NCBI RefSeq assembly: GCF_031656915.1
Contig: NZ_CP134227.1
Location: 2,604,001 to 2,668,000 of the forward strand
Length of the DNA: 64,000 nt
Direction: 5' to 3'
Source of the DNA: Nocardioides marmorisolisilvae
GTDB lineage: Bacteria; Actinomycetota; Actinomycetes; Propionibacteriales; Nocardioidaceae
In this document: positions 1 through 7,002 of the stretch, piece after piece
Numbering within the stretch: the stretch's first letter is position 1
How the letters are laid out: each line of letters starts with the position of its first letter
Program-made: the position numbers and the translations under genes
The notes under the pieces: model-generated
Told to the model about the DNA's origin: nothing
Seen by the model: only the letters and a program-made list of their open reading frames with translations
The model's database searches: none

Positions 1-113
1 GCCTCCAGCTCCAGGTCGACCCGGTCGAAGCAGTCGTTACAGGACAGCCATGGATCCGTCGGTGCGAGCAGCCGCTCGGCAGCGTCCGCGGTGATCGGCA
101 CGTGGCGTCGCAT
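1..113 (-). CDS. Small CxxC protein next to sigma factor, N-terminal part only
   Basis: The gene reads leftward and leaves the window after 37 residues. It begins MRRHVPITADAAERLLAPTD and contains a CNDC (CxxC) motif followed by an acidic stretch, which is compatible with the start of a zinc-finger or anti-sigma-like protein. A good ribosome site (AGGAGGG) lies seven bases before the ATG. Its ATG overlaps the stop of the upstream sigma factor gene (TGATG), so the two are translationally coupled and it is likely the sigma factor's partner or regulator. No function can be shown because the rest of the protein is outside the window. Confidence 0.6.
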   Translation of the reverse strand, partial: MRRHVPITADAAERLLAPTDPWLSCNDCFDRVDLELE

Positions 114-784
114 CAGCTTCCCTCCTCTCGTCGGGCCACCTCGGACAGGTAGCCCTGCGCAGCGAGCTCCACCCGGAGTCGCTTCCGGGCGTCGTGCAAA
201 GTCTTGTAGAGAGCGTTCCGGTTGGTGCCCAGTCGATCCGCGAGCACGTCGATGGGGACGCCCTCGACAAGCAGGGCTACCGCCACCCGGCGCTGGTGCG
301 GGGTGAGCACCTCCGACATCGCTCGGGCCAGCGCCGCGGACAGGCTGCGGGCACCCACGTACTCCTCGGGCGACATGTCCCTTGCGACCGGCTCGGGCAC
401 CGACGACAGCGCCACGTCGCGCCCCCGCCACGCCGTACGACGGACCTCGACCGCGGCGTGCAGGATCCCGAACTTGTAGGCCCATGTGGTGAACCTGCTG
501 CGGCCCTCGAAGGTCGACAGCCGGGCCAGCACGGAGACCGTGGCCTCGTCGGCCGCCGCCTGGACGATGCCCTCGCACGTGACCGTCCCGAGGCGGCGGG
601 CCTCGGACATCCGGGAGACCTGATGGCGTGCAGCCCGGACCAACAGGGCGTGCAGGTGCCGGATCGCGTCGTCGCGGACCGGGCCGGAACCGCTCAGGCA
701 CCCCAGCCAATCCGCCGGCGCGGGCGGCCCGACGACGGCGCTGCGCACCGAGGCGACGGTCGCCACCTGCTCGGCCTCATCCAT
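113..784 (-). CDS. RNA polymerase sigma factor, sigma-70/ECF-like
   Basis: A 223-residue sigma-70 family protein. A region-2-like segment lies at about residues 42-110 and includes the aromatic stretch RSRFTTWAYKFG, typical of promoter-melting helices. A region-4 helix-turn-helix lies at about 155-205 (LTPHQRRVAVALLVEGVP followed by IDVLADRLGTNRNALYKTLH). There is no region 1.1 or 3, so it is an alternative factor of the ECF size class that would redirect RNA polymerase to a stress or envelope regulon. It sits in a three-gene set: the preceding small ORF overlaps it by 8 bases and the following CxxC protein overlaps its stop. The ECF subgroup cannot be assigned from sequence alone. Confidence 0.85.
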   Translation of the reverse strand: MDEAEQVATVASVRSAVVGPPAPADWLGCLSGSGPVRDDAIRHLHALLVRAARHQVSRMSEARRLGTVTCEGIVQAAADEATVSVLARLSTFEGRSRFTTWAYKFGILHAAVEVRRTAWRGRDVALSSVPEPVARDMSPEEYVGARSLSAALARAMSEVLTPHQRRVAVALLVEGVPIDVLADRLGTNRNALYKTLHDARKRLRVELAAQGYLSEVARREEGS

Positions 785-1016
785 GAGCGGGGTCCATGCC
801 AGTCATGATCCGCGCCGCGAGGTCCGGTGGGCAACCCCGGTCCACCAGGGTGAGCACCTCGTGCAGGTCCACGCCCGCCTGCACGGCCAGTCGCCGTGCC
901 GTCGCATGGTCGAAGCCGGCCTCGACCAGTCGTTCGGTGCGCCAGGCCAGCTCGCTGCCGGTGCACTGGGGCGAGGCATGTGCGGGGAGTCCCCGCCGTC
1001 CGTCATCCACGTCCAT
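777..1016 (-). CDS. Conserved small actinobacterial protein preceding a sigma factor
   Basis: A 79-residue protein of unknown function. The C-terminal half (LVEAGFDHATARRLAVQAGV, then DLHEVLTLVDRGCPPDLAAR) resembles a short helical conserved protein found before sigma factor genes in Nocardioides-type genomes. The GCPPxLAxRI motif is its most recognisable part. The gene overlaps the sigma factor start by eight bases, so it is the first gene of the operon and would be co-translated with it. It has no signal peptide, membrane segment or catalytic motif. It may help control the sigma factor, but that is inference from position only. Confidence 0.6.
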   Translation of the reverse strand: MDVDDGRRGLPAHASPQCTGSELAWRTERLVEAGFDHATARRLAVQAGVDLHEVLTLVDRGCPPDLAARIMTGMDPAHG

Positions 1017-1143
1017 GTGTGTTGGTGTCAGCGCGACGCCGAGTCTTACCGCCGTCCGAGGTAAGACCCGGGCGCCGCGCGGTCACTCACCTCCACCTGC
1101 TGACGTCGCGCCCGCGGCGACAGCCACCGAGGAAGGACCAGCT

Positions 1144-1830
1144 ATGACACCCATCAGGAGGCGCATCACTGCCGCCGCCCTGGCCGCGGCCGCCGCCGTG
1201 GCCGTCGGCACGACCCAGCTCGACGGCGCAGCCGCCAGCACGCACGCCACCCAGTCCGCTGCTGCGGTGTCGACTGCCGCCCACGCCCGCATCTCGGAGG
1301 ATGCGCTGCGCACTGCCATGCGCTCGTTGTGGGAGCAGCACATGGAGTGGACCTACGCCACGGTCGCCGCCTTCGCGGCCGAGTCCCCGGGCCTGCAGGC
1401 CACGATGAACCGGCTGCTGCGCAACCAGAACGACATCGGCCACGCCGTCAGGCCGTTCTACGGGAAGGCCGCAGCACACCGGCTGACCCACCTGCTGCGC
1501 ACCCACATCAAGGACGCGGTTCCTGTCCTGGAGGCCGCCAAGGACGGCGACCAGGACGCCCTCTCCACCGCGGTGGCGGCGTGGTACGCCAACGCCAAGC
1601 GGATCGCCGACTTCCTCGCGTCGGCCAACCCGTTCTGGCACCGGCATGCGATGCGGCGAATGATGAAGACCCACATCACGCAGACCATCGCGTACGCGGC
1701 CGACCAACTGCAGGGGAAGTACGCCCTGTCGATCCGGGACTACGGCAGGGCCGAGGCACACATGATGAACATGGCCGACATGCTCACCCATGGACTCGCC
1801 AAGCAGTTCCCGCACCGGTTCACCCGGTAA
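1144..1830 (+). CDS. Secreted all-helical protein of unknown function
   Basis: 228 residues, starting at an ATG preceded by GAGGAAGGA at good spacing. The N-terminus is an export signal: basic MTPIRRR, then an alanine-rich hydrophobic run to about residue 25. The mature part is helical with conserved-looking stretches (SLWEQHMEWTYATVAAFAAE, RLLRNQNDIGHAVRPFYG, LTHLLRTHIKDAVPVLEAAK, MADMLTHGL). These match a widespread family of four-helix-bundle-like proteins that databases often mislabel as acetylglutamate kinase or glycosyltransferase; no kinase or transferase motif is visible. It stands alone, divergent from the sigma factor operon, and has histidine/methionine-rich helices (WHRHAMRRMMKTH). 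A ligand- or metal-binding role outside the cell is possible but unproven. Confidence 0.75.
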   Translation: MTPIRRRITAAALAAAAAVAVGTTQLDGAAASTHATQSAAAVSTAAHARISEDALRTAMRSLWEQHMEWTYATVAAFAAESPGLQATMNRLLRNQNDIGHAVRPFYGKAAAHRLTHLLRTHIKDAVPVLEAAKDGDQDALSTAVAAWYANAKRIADFLASANPFWHRHAMRRMMKTHITQTIAYAADQLQGKYALSIRDYGRAEAHMMNMADMLTHGLAKQFPHRFTR

Positions 1831-1999
1831 CGGCCCGCGCGGATGCCCCTGCGGTCCGCTGCCGCCCACCCCGGTGGCGGCCCGCAGGGACCCCGTCTGC
1901 TCGCCCGAGGACCTCAGGGGTGCGCGTTGCCGCGTGTGATCGGGATGCACCGGGTACCCCTCCAGGACATCGGATGGCGCACCCGACATGGAGGTGGAC

Positions 2000-2533
2000 A
2001 TGAGCGACAACCCCACGATCGCGTTCCTGGTTGCGAGCGAGGGCATCGAGGAGGCCGAGCTGACCGGCCCCTGGCAGGCCGTCAAGGAGGCGGGCTGGGA
2101 GCCGCGGCTGCTAGCCCCCGAGACGGGCAAGGTCCAGGCCTACAACCACCTGGACAAGGCCGACACCTTCGAGGTCGACCAGGCCGTGTCCGACGCACAG
2201 GCTTCGTCGTACGACGCCTTGGTGCTGCCCGGCGGGGTCGCCAACGGCGACCAGCTGCGGATGCACTCGGACGCGGTCGGGTTCGTCCGCGAATTCATGG
2301 ACTCCGGCAAGCCGGTCGCGGCGATCTGCCATGCGATCTGGTCACTGGTCGAGGCGGACTGCGTGAAGGGCAAGCGGCTGACGTCGTGGCCGAGCCTGCA
2401 GACCGACGTACGCAATGCGGGCGGGGAGTGGGTCGACGAGGAGGTCGTCGTGGACGGCAACCTGGTCACGAGCCGCAAGCCCGACGACATCCCGGCGTTC
2501 AACCGCGAGCTCACCAGGCTCGTCGCGGGCTAG
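2000..2533 (+). CDS. DJ-1/PfpI family protein (type 1 glutamine amidotransferase-like)
   Basis: 177 residues with the class I amidotransferase-like fold of the PfpI/YfkM group. The nucleophile elbow is AAICHAIWSL with its cysteine near residue 107, and the acidic partner lies in the N-terminal EGIEEAEL stretch. Such proteins are reported as general-stress proteins, chaperone-like glyoxalases or deglycases acting in the cytoplasm. The ATG at 2000 was chosen because GGAGG at 1990-1994 gives proper ribosome spacing; an in-frame ATG at 1988 lacks one. It appears monocistronic and is followed 27 bases later by a small membrane protein gene. The exact substrate cannot be inferred. Confidence 0.85.
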   Translation: MSDNPTIAFLVASEGIEEAELTGPWQAVKEAGWEPRLLAPETGKVQAYNHLDKADTFEVDQAVSDAQASSYDALVLPGGVANGDQLRMHSDAVGFVREFMDSGKPVAAICHAIWSLVEADCVKGKRLTSWPSLQTDVRNAGGEWVDEEVVVDGNLVTSRKPDDIPAFNRELTRLVAG

Positions 2534-2560
2534 GTTCGGGGCGGCGCGTAGATTCGCCGC

Positions 2561-2779
2561 ATGAGCACTGCGAAGAAGCGCTGGTCCGACCTGAGCCCCA
2601 CCGCCCGCAAGGCGATCATCGCCGGCGGGGCGGCAGAGCTGGTCCTAACCTCGATGGCCCTGCGGGACCTCTCCCGTCGCGACGGCTCCAGCGTGCGCGG
2701 ACCGAAGCCGATCTGGGTGCTGTCGTTCGTGGTGCAGCCGTTCGGGCCGCTTGCCTACCTGGGATTCGGTCGCCGCTGA
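2561..2779 (+). CDS. Small PLDc_N-like membrane protein
   Basis: 72 residues. The ending GPKPIWVLSFVVQPFGPLAY then LGFGRR matches the phospholipase D N-terminal (PLDc_N) small-protein family, in which a short loop precedes a transmembrane helix ending in a positive patch. The N-terminal half contains a second possible membrane segment (AIIAGGAAELVLTSMAL). Proteins of this size are common in actinobacteria, usually alone and uncharacterised; the lipase catalytic HKD motifs are absent. It follows the DJ-1-like gene by 27 bases and may share its transcript. Confidence 0.75.
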   Translation: MSTAKKRWSDLSPTARKAIIAGGAAELVLTSMALRDLSRRDGSSVRGPKPIWVLSFVVQPFGPLAYLGFGRR

Positions 2780-2811
2780 GCCGGACGACAGCACGGTCTC
2801 GCCGGGCAGCA

Positions 2812-3516
2812 TCACTCCACGGAACGCCAGGCGTACTCGACCTCGGGACGACCGCTGCCGCCGTAACGCACGCTGCGCTCCACCAGCCCGGACTCGGCGA
2901 GGTGCTCGAGGTAGCGGCGCGCGGTGACCCTGGACGCACCCACGGCCTTGCCGATCTCGCTCGCCGACCTCGGCAACCCGGCTCCGCGCACGGCCCGCGT
3001 GACCAGCCGCAGGGTGTCCGCGCTCATGCCCTTCGGCAGCGGCGCCCCGCCGGGGGCGTTGCGGAGCATGCCGAGCAGCTGGTCGACCTCGTCCTGGACC
3101 ACCTCGGCATCGCTGGCGACCAGCTGGGCGCGGTAGGCGGCGTACTGCTCGAGCTTCGAGCGGAAGCCGCCGAACGTGAACGGCTTGAGCAGGTACTGCA
3201 CCACGCCCTGCGAGACCGCCGACCGCACCACCTCGAGGTCGCGCGCCGACGTCACCGCGATGACGTCGCACAGGTGGCCGGCGGCGCGCATGCTGCGGAG
3301 CAGGTCCAGCCCGTGGCCGTCGGGAAGGTGCATGTCGAGCAGCACCAGGTCGATGGCCGGGTCGTTGCCGAGCAGCCGCATCGCGTCGACACCGGAGCGG
3401 GCGACACCAGCAACAACGAAGCCCTCGATCCTCCCGAGGTAGGTCGCGTGCGCCTCGGCCGCGACCGCCTCATCCTCCACGACGAGCACCCTGATCTGTG
3501 CGCCCTGGGCAGTCAT
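2812..3516 (-). CDS. Response regulator, CitB/DcuR type
   Basis: 234 residues. The receiver domain (1-125) has the acidic pair VEDE, phosphoacceptor Asp61 in LVLLDMHLPDGHG, and the conserved lysine in QYLLKPF. The C-terminal winged helix-turn-helix (about 165-234) includes SEIGKAVGASRVTARRYLEH, typical of regulators paired with CitA/DcuS/DctB-type sensors. Its start overlaps the sensor kinase stop by four bases, so it is made from the same mRNA. It likely switches on the divergently transcribed dicarboxylate carrier at 5193 when its ligand is sensed outside. The genuine ligand is inferred from that neighbour. Confidence 0.9.
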   Translation of the reverse strand: MTAQGAQIRVLVVEDEAVAAEAHATYLGRIEGFVVAGVARSGVDAMRLLGNDPAIDLVLLDMHLPDGHGLDLLRSMRAAGHLCDVIAVTSARDLEVVRSAVSQGVVQYLLKPFTFGGFRSKLEQYAAYRAQLVASDAEVVQDEVDQLLGMLRNAPGGAPLPKGMSADTLRLVTRAVRGAGLPRSASEIGKAVGASRVTARRYLEHLAESGLVERSVRYGGSGRPEVEYAWRSVE

Positions 3517-5114
3517 CGGGCCGGGATCCTGACGGTGAACGACGCGCCGCCGAGGGCAGATCGGGAGACGTCGACGCTGCCGTGGTGGCGCCGTACGGTC
3601 CTCGCGACCAGGGCGAGGCCGAGCCCCCGACCCATCGCCGGATCGCCGCTCTTGGTGCTCCAGCCCCGCTCGAAGGCCCGGGCCACCGCGTCCTCGGCCA
3701 GGCCCGGCCCACTGTCCTCGACCCGGACGTCGAGCTGGGCGTCGGTCGCATGGAGCGCCACCTCGACCCGACGGGTGCTGCTCTCGGCTACCGCGTCGAG
3801 GGCGTTATCGACCAGGTTGCCGAGGAGGGTGACCAGCTCGCGCCCTTCGATCGGCAGGCCGCGCACCGAGGAGTCGGGGCCGAGCACGAGATCGACGCCA
3901 CGCTCGGCCGCCTGAGCGGTCTTGCCGAGAAGCAGCGCGGCCACCACCGGCTCCTGAACCGCACCGACCACGTGATCGGTGAGCAGCTGTGCGGTGCGCA
4001 GCTCGGCGGTGGCGAAGTCCAGCGCGTCCTCGGGCCGTCCCATCTCGATCAGCGACACCACCGTGTGCAATCGGTTGGCGGCCTCGTGGTTCTGCGACCG
4101 GAGGCTCTCGGCGAGGCCCTTGGCCGTGTCGAGCTCGCCCGAGACGGCCCGCAGCTCGGTGTGGTCGCGCAGCGTGACGACCGAGCCGAGACCGCGCCCG
4201 GCTGCGTCCGCCCGGGCCTGGTTGACGACCAGCACGAAGTCGCCCACCAGGTGGAGCTCGTCCGGGCCGGCGGTGCCCGCGAGCAGTGACGCACTGAGCC
4301 GGTCCGGCAGACCGAGCGCGTCGACGCGCAGGCCGGCCGCAGCGGCCGGAAGCGCCAGCAGCCGGACGGCCTCGTCATTGGCGAGGACCACCCGTCCTTC
4401 CTGGTCGAGCAGGAGCAGGCCCTCGCGGACCGCGTGCAGAACCGATTGGTAGTACTCGTACATCCGGGTGATCTCGGCGGCGCCGAGGCCATGGGTCTGT
4501 CGCCGCAGTCGTCGACCGATCAGCCAGGTGCCGCCAGCGCCCAGGCCGAGTACGACGAGTCCGGCCAAGCCGATGCCGATGACCTGCTCACGCAGGGCGC
4601 GGTCGACCTTCTTGAGCGTGATCCCCACCGAGACCAGCGCGACCACCCGTGACCGGTCGAAGACGGGCACCACCGCGCGCATCGACGGGCCCAGCGTGCC
4701 GGTGTGCTCCTCGGTGAACACCCGCCCTTGTGGTGCGCCGCCGAGATCGCCGATGAAGTGCTGCCCGATCCGCTTCGGGTCCGGATGGGAGTAGCGGGTC
4801 CGGTCCAGGGCCATCACCACCACGAAGTCCGTGCCGGTGTCGCGTCGTACCCGCTCGGCGTACGGCTGGATGGTGCGGGACGGGTCGGGCCGGCCGAGCG
4901 CACGGAGGACGGTGGGTGCGTCCGCGACCGACTCCGCCACGTCCACCGACCGCAGCCGCGCACTGTCCAGCTGCGAGCTGCGGGCTTCGACGAACGCCAG
5001 CACCACGGCCGCGACCACGACCACGAGGACGACGAGGGCCTGGAGCAGCAGCACCTGTCGGGCGATCGGACTCGAGCGTCGCGCCACGGCCGGCTCCCTT
5101 CCTCGCGAACTCAA
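3513..5114 (-). CDS. Sensor histidine kinase, CitA/DcuS type
   Basis: 533 residues with the classic layout. The first transmembrane helix is at about 17-43 (VLLLQALVVLVVVVAAVVLA). A periplasmic Cache/PDC-like sensor domain runs to about 175 and contains RRDTGTDFVVVMALDRTRYS and GTLGPSMRAVVPVFD. A second helix lies near 180-198. A cytoplasmic PAS domain follows, then the H-box SQNHEAANRLHTVVSLIEMG, and a HATPase with GNLVDNALDA (N box), VEDSGPGL and GRGLGLALV. Such kinases sense citrate or C4-dicarboxylates and often need the transporter itself as co-sensor. It overlaps the response regulator gene and is divergent from the DctA-like carrier. Confidence 0.9.
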   Translation of the reverse strand: MSSRGREPAVARRSSPIARQVLLLQALVVLVVVVAAVVLAFVEARSSQLDSARLRSVDVAESVADAPTVLRALGRPDPSRTIQPYAERVRRDTGTDFVVVMALDRTRYSHPDPKRIGQHFIGDLGGAPQGRVFTEEHTGTLGPSMRAVVPVFDRSRVVALVSVGITLKKVDRALREQVIGIGLAGLVVLGLGAGGTWLIGRRLRRQTHGLGAAEITRMYEYYQSVLHAVREGLLLLDQEGRVVLANDEAVRLLALPAAAAGLRVDALGLPDRLSASLLAGTAGPDELHLVGDFVLVVNQARADAAGRGLGSVVTLRDHTELRAVSGELDTAKGLAESLRSQNHEAANRLHTVVSLIEMGRPEDALDFATAELRTAQLLTDHVVGAVQEPVVAALLLGKTAQAAERGVDLVLGPDSSVRGLPIEGRELVTLLGNLVDNALDAVAESSTRRVEVALHATDAQLDVRVEDSGPGLAEDAVARAFERGWSTKSGDPAMGRGLGLALVARTVRRHHGSVDVSRSALGGASFTVRIPAR

Positions 5115-5123
5115 CGAACAGAA

Positions 5124-5141
5124 CAGTGACCTGCGTCACTG
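5124..5141. promoter_or_regulatory. Crp/GlxR-like palindrome in the dctA/sensor divergent promoter
   Basis: CAGTGACCTGCGTCACTG is a perfect 7-bp inverted repeat around a 4-bp centre. The core GTGA-N6-TCAC is the half-site arrangement of cAMP-receptor type regulators. It lies between the sensor kinase start (5114) and the carrier start (5193), where it could control both. Binding by the Crp homologue encoded at 47413 is inference; binding by the local response regulator is an alternative. Confidence 0.55.
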
Positions 5142-5192
5142 ATCCTCGCAGCATGGGCGGACCACCTGTTCCGAGTCCACCCGGAGGATCCC

Positions 5193-6590
5193 ATGACCAT
5201 CGGCCAGATCATCGACCAGAGCGGACAGCCGCTCCGCAAGCCGGCGCGGCCTCCACGCGACCGTTCGCACCACCTCTACCTGGCGGTCGTCGTCGCCGTG
5301 GTCCTCGGCGTCATCGTCGGGCTGGCCGCACCCGGCGTCGGCACCGCCCTCGCGCCGCTCGGCACCGCCTTCGTAGGCCTGATCAAGATGATGATCTCGC
5401 CGGTGATCTTCTGCACCATCGTGCTCGGTGTCGGGTCGGTCCGCAGCGCCGCCGCGGTCGGCAAGGTCGGCGGCCTCGCCCTCGGCTACTTTCTCGTCAT
5501 GTCGACCGGCGCCCTGGCCATCGGCCTGGTCGTCGGCAACGTCCTGCACCCGGGATCGGGCCTGCACCTGACCAGCGAGGTCGCCAAGGCCGGGGCCGCG
5601 CAGGCCGGTGACGCCGGCAGCACCACCGACTTCGTGCTCGGCATCGTGCCGACCAGCCTGTTCTCGGCGCTCACCGACGGCGAGGTGCTGCAGACCCTGC
5701 TGGTCGCCCTGTTGGCCGGCTTCGCCCTCCAAGCGATGGGACGTGCCGGCGAGCCGGTGCTGCGTGGCGTCGAGCACCTGCAACGACTGGTCTTCCGGAT
5801 CCTCGCGATGATCATGTGGGCGGCCCCCATCGGGGCGTTCGGCGCGATCGCCGCGGTGGTCGGCGAGACCGGCATCGACGCCCTGAAGAGCCTGGCGGTC
5901 GTCATGCTCGGCTTCTACATCACCTGCGCATTGTTCGTCTTCGGCGTCCTCGGCGCGGTGCTGCGGCTGACCACCGGGGTCAATGTGTTCCGACTGCTGC
6001 GCTACCTGGCTCGTGAGTTCCTGCTGATCTTGTCGACGTCGTCGTCGGAGTCGGCGCTGCCTCGGCTGATCGCCAAGATGGAGCACGCAGGTGTCGAGCG
6101 CACCACGGTCGGCGTCGTCGTACCGGCCGGCTACTCGTTCAACCTGGACGGCACCGCGATCTACCTGACGATGGCCTCGCTCTTCATCGCCACAGCGATG
6201 GGCACCCCGCTCAGCATCGGTGCGCAGATCTCGCTGCTGGTGTTCATGGTGATCGCCTCGAAGGGTGCCGCGGGCGTCACCGGCGCCGGCCTGGCGACCC
6301 TGGCTGGTGGCCTGGCGTCGCACGCTCCGAGCCTGCTCGGTGGAGTCGGGCTGATCGTCGGCATCGACCGCTTCATGTCGGAGGCGCGGGCGTTGACCAA
6401 CTTCGCCGGCAACGCGGTCGCCACCGTGGTGATCGGGTCCTGGACCGGCAGCCTCGACAAGGCCCGCCTGGACCTGGTGCTCAGTGGTGGTGATCCCTTC
6501 GACGAGGCGACCATGGCCCCCGACGACCACGTGGTCGCTCCGGCTCCGGCCCCCGCCTCTGCGCCGGTCCCGCAACCCGCGCTGGGCTGA
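5193..6590 (+). CDS. dctA: C4-dicarboxylate:cation symporter, DAACS family
   Basis: 465 residues with eight predicted membrane helices plus two re-entrant loops. The first re-entrant loop has the serine-rich signature STSSSESALPRLIAKMEHAG and the binding segment is SFNLDGTAIYLTMASLFIAT, both hallmarks of DctA/GltP carriers that import succinate, fumarate, malate or related acids with protons or sodium. The start ATG follows GGAGGATCCC. The C-terminus ends in an alanine-proline-rich cytoplasmic tail. It is divergent from the CitA/CitB-like pair that probably regulates it, and a hairpin just downstream ends the transcript. Glutamate or aspartate as substrate cannot be excluded. Confidence 0.88.
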   Translation: MTIGQIIDQSGQPLRKPARPPRDRSHHLYLAVVVAVVLGVIVGLAAPGVGTALAPLGTAFVGLIKMMISPVIFCTIVLGVGSVRSAAAVGKVGGLALGYFLVMSTGALAIGLVVGNVLHPGSGLHLTSEVAKAGAAQAGDAGSTTDFVLGIVPTSLFSALTDGEVLQTLLVALLAGFALQAMGRAGEPVLRGVEHLQRLVFRILAMIMWAAPIGAFGAIAAVVGETGIDALKSLAVVMLGFYITCALFVFGVLGAVLRLTTGVNVFRLLRYLAREFLLILSTSSSESALPRLIAKMEHAGVERTTVGVVVPAGYSFNLDGTAIYLTMASLFIATAMGTPLSIGAQISLLVFMVIASKGAAGVTGAGLATLAGGLASHAPSLLGGVGLIVGIDRFMSEARALTNFAGNAVATVVIGSWTGSLDKARLDLVLSGGDPFDEATMAPDDHVVAPAPAPASAPVPQPALG

Positions 6591-6601
6591 GTGGTCGGCA
6601 T

Positions 6602-6636
6602 GCGCGGGTCCGGCGCAGAGGGTGCCGGGCCCGCGC
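6602..6636 (+). terminator. Hairpin terminator after the dicarboxylate carrier
   Basis: A 13-bp stem (GCGCGGGTCCGGC pairing with GCCGGGCCCGCGC, one G-U) with a nine-base loop starts 12 bases after the carrier stop. There is no T-tract, as is usual in high-GC actinobacteria. It can also act on the opposite strand downstream of the tRNA-Thr. Confidence 0.7.
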
Positions 6637-6645
6637 AGCGGTGCA

Positions 6646-6718
6646 CCATCGCCGGACCCGCACCAGAGATTTCGATTGGAGCCGCCTGTCGGAATCGAAC
6701 CGACGATCTATTCATTAC
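6646..6718 (-). repeat. Duplicated 3' half of tRNA-Thr plus flank (tRNA fragment)
   Basis: This 73-bp segment is repeated at 6737-6809 with a single mismatch (position 6707 versus 6798). The copy contains the last 39 bases of the tRNA-Thr gene (T-arm, acceptor 3' strand, discriminator and part of the anticodon stem) and 34 bases of downstream flank. It lacks the D-arm and 5' acceptor strand, so it cannot fold as a tRNA. The two copies are offset by 91 bp. It could be the scar of an integrative element at the tRNA 3' end, or a simple tandem duplication. Confidence 0.85.
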
Positions 6719-6770
6719 CGACGGCACCGTGCGGTGCCATCGCCGGACCCGCACCAGAGATTTCGATTGG

Positions 6771-6843
6771 AGCCGCCTGTCGGAATCGAACCGACGACCT
6801 ATTCATTACGAGTGAATCGCTCTACCGACTGAGCTAAGGCGGC
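6771..6843 (-). tRNA. tRNA-Thr (anticodon CGT)
   Basis: A complete cloverleaf of 73 bases on the minus strand. The acceptor GCCGCCT pairs with AGGCGGC. The D-arm is GCTC/GAGC around AGTCGGTA. The anticodon arm ATTCA-CTCGTAA-TGAAT carries anticodon CGT (codon ACG). The T-arm GTCGG-TTCGATT-CCGAC carries the invariant TTCGA. CCA is not encoded. The 3' half is duplicated directly downstream (6646-6718). Confidence 0.97.
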
Positions 6844-7002
6844 GCTGTGCCCGACCTGGCAGCCGGGCACGCCGGACGAGTATAGGGCGATGCCGGGCGC
6901 CGGACCGAATCGGAGCACGCGACCTGAACCGACCGGACCCGCCGCCCTGCGATCCACAGGTTTCAGGAGTCGAGAACCTGCAGTTCGCAGGCTCGCTCCA
7001 GT

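Noticed and set aside
6484-6837. Short plus-strand peptides with RNRTDDLFIT-like repeats
   Set aside because: They are translations across the tRNA-Thr gene and its duplicated 3' half in the antisense direction, a well-known source of false proteins.
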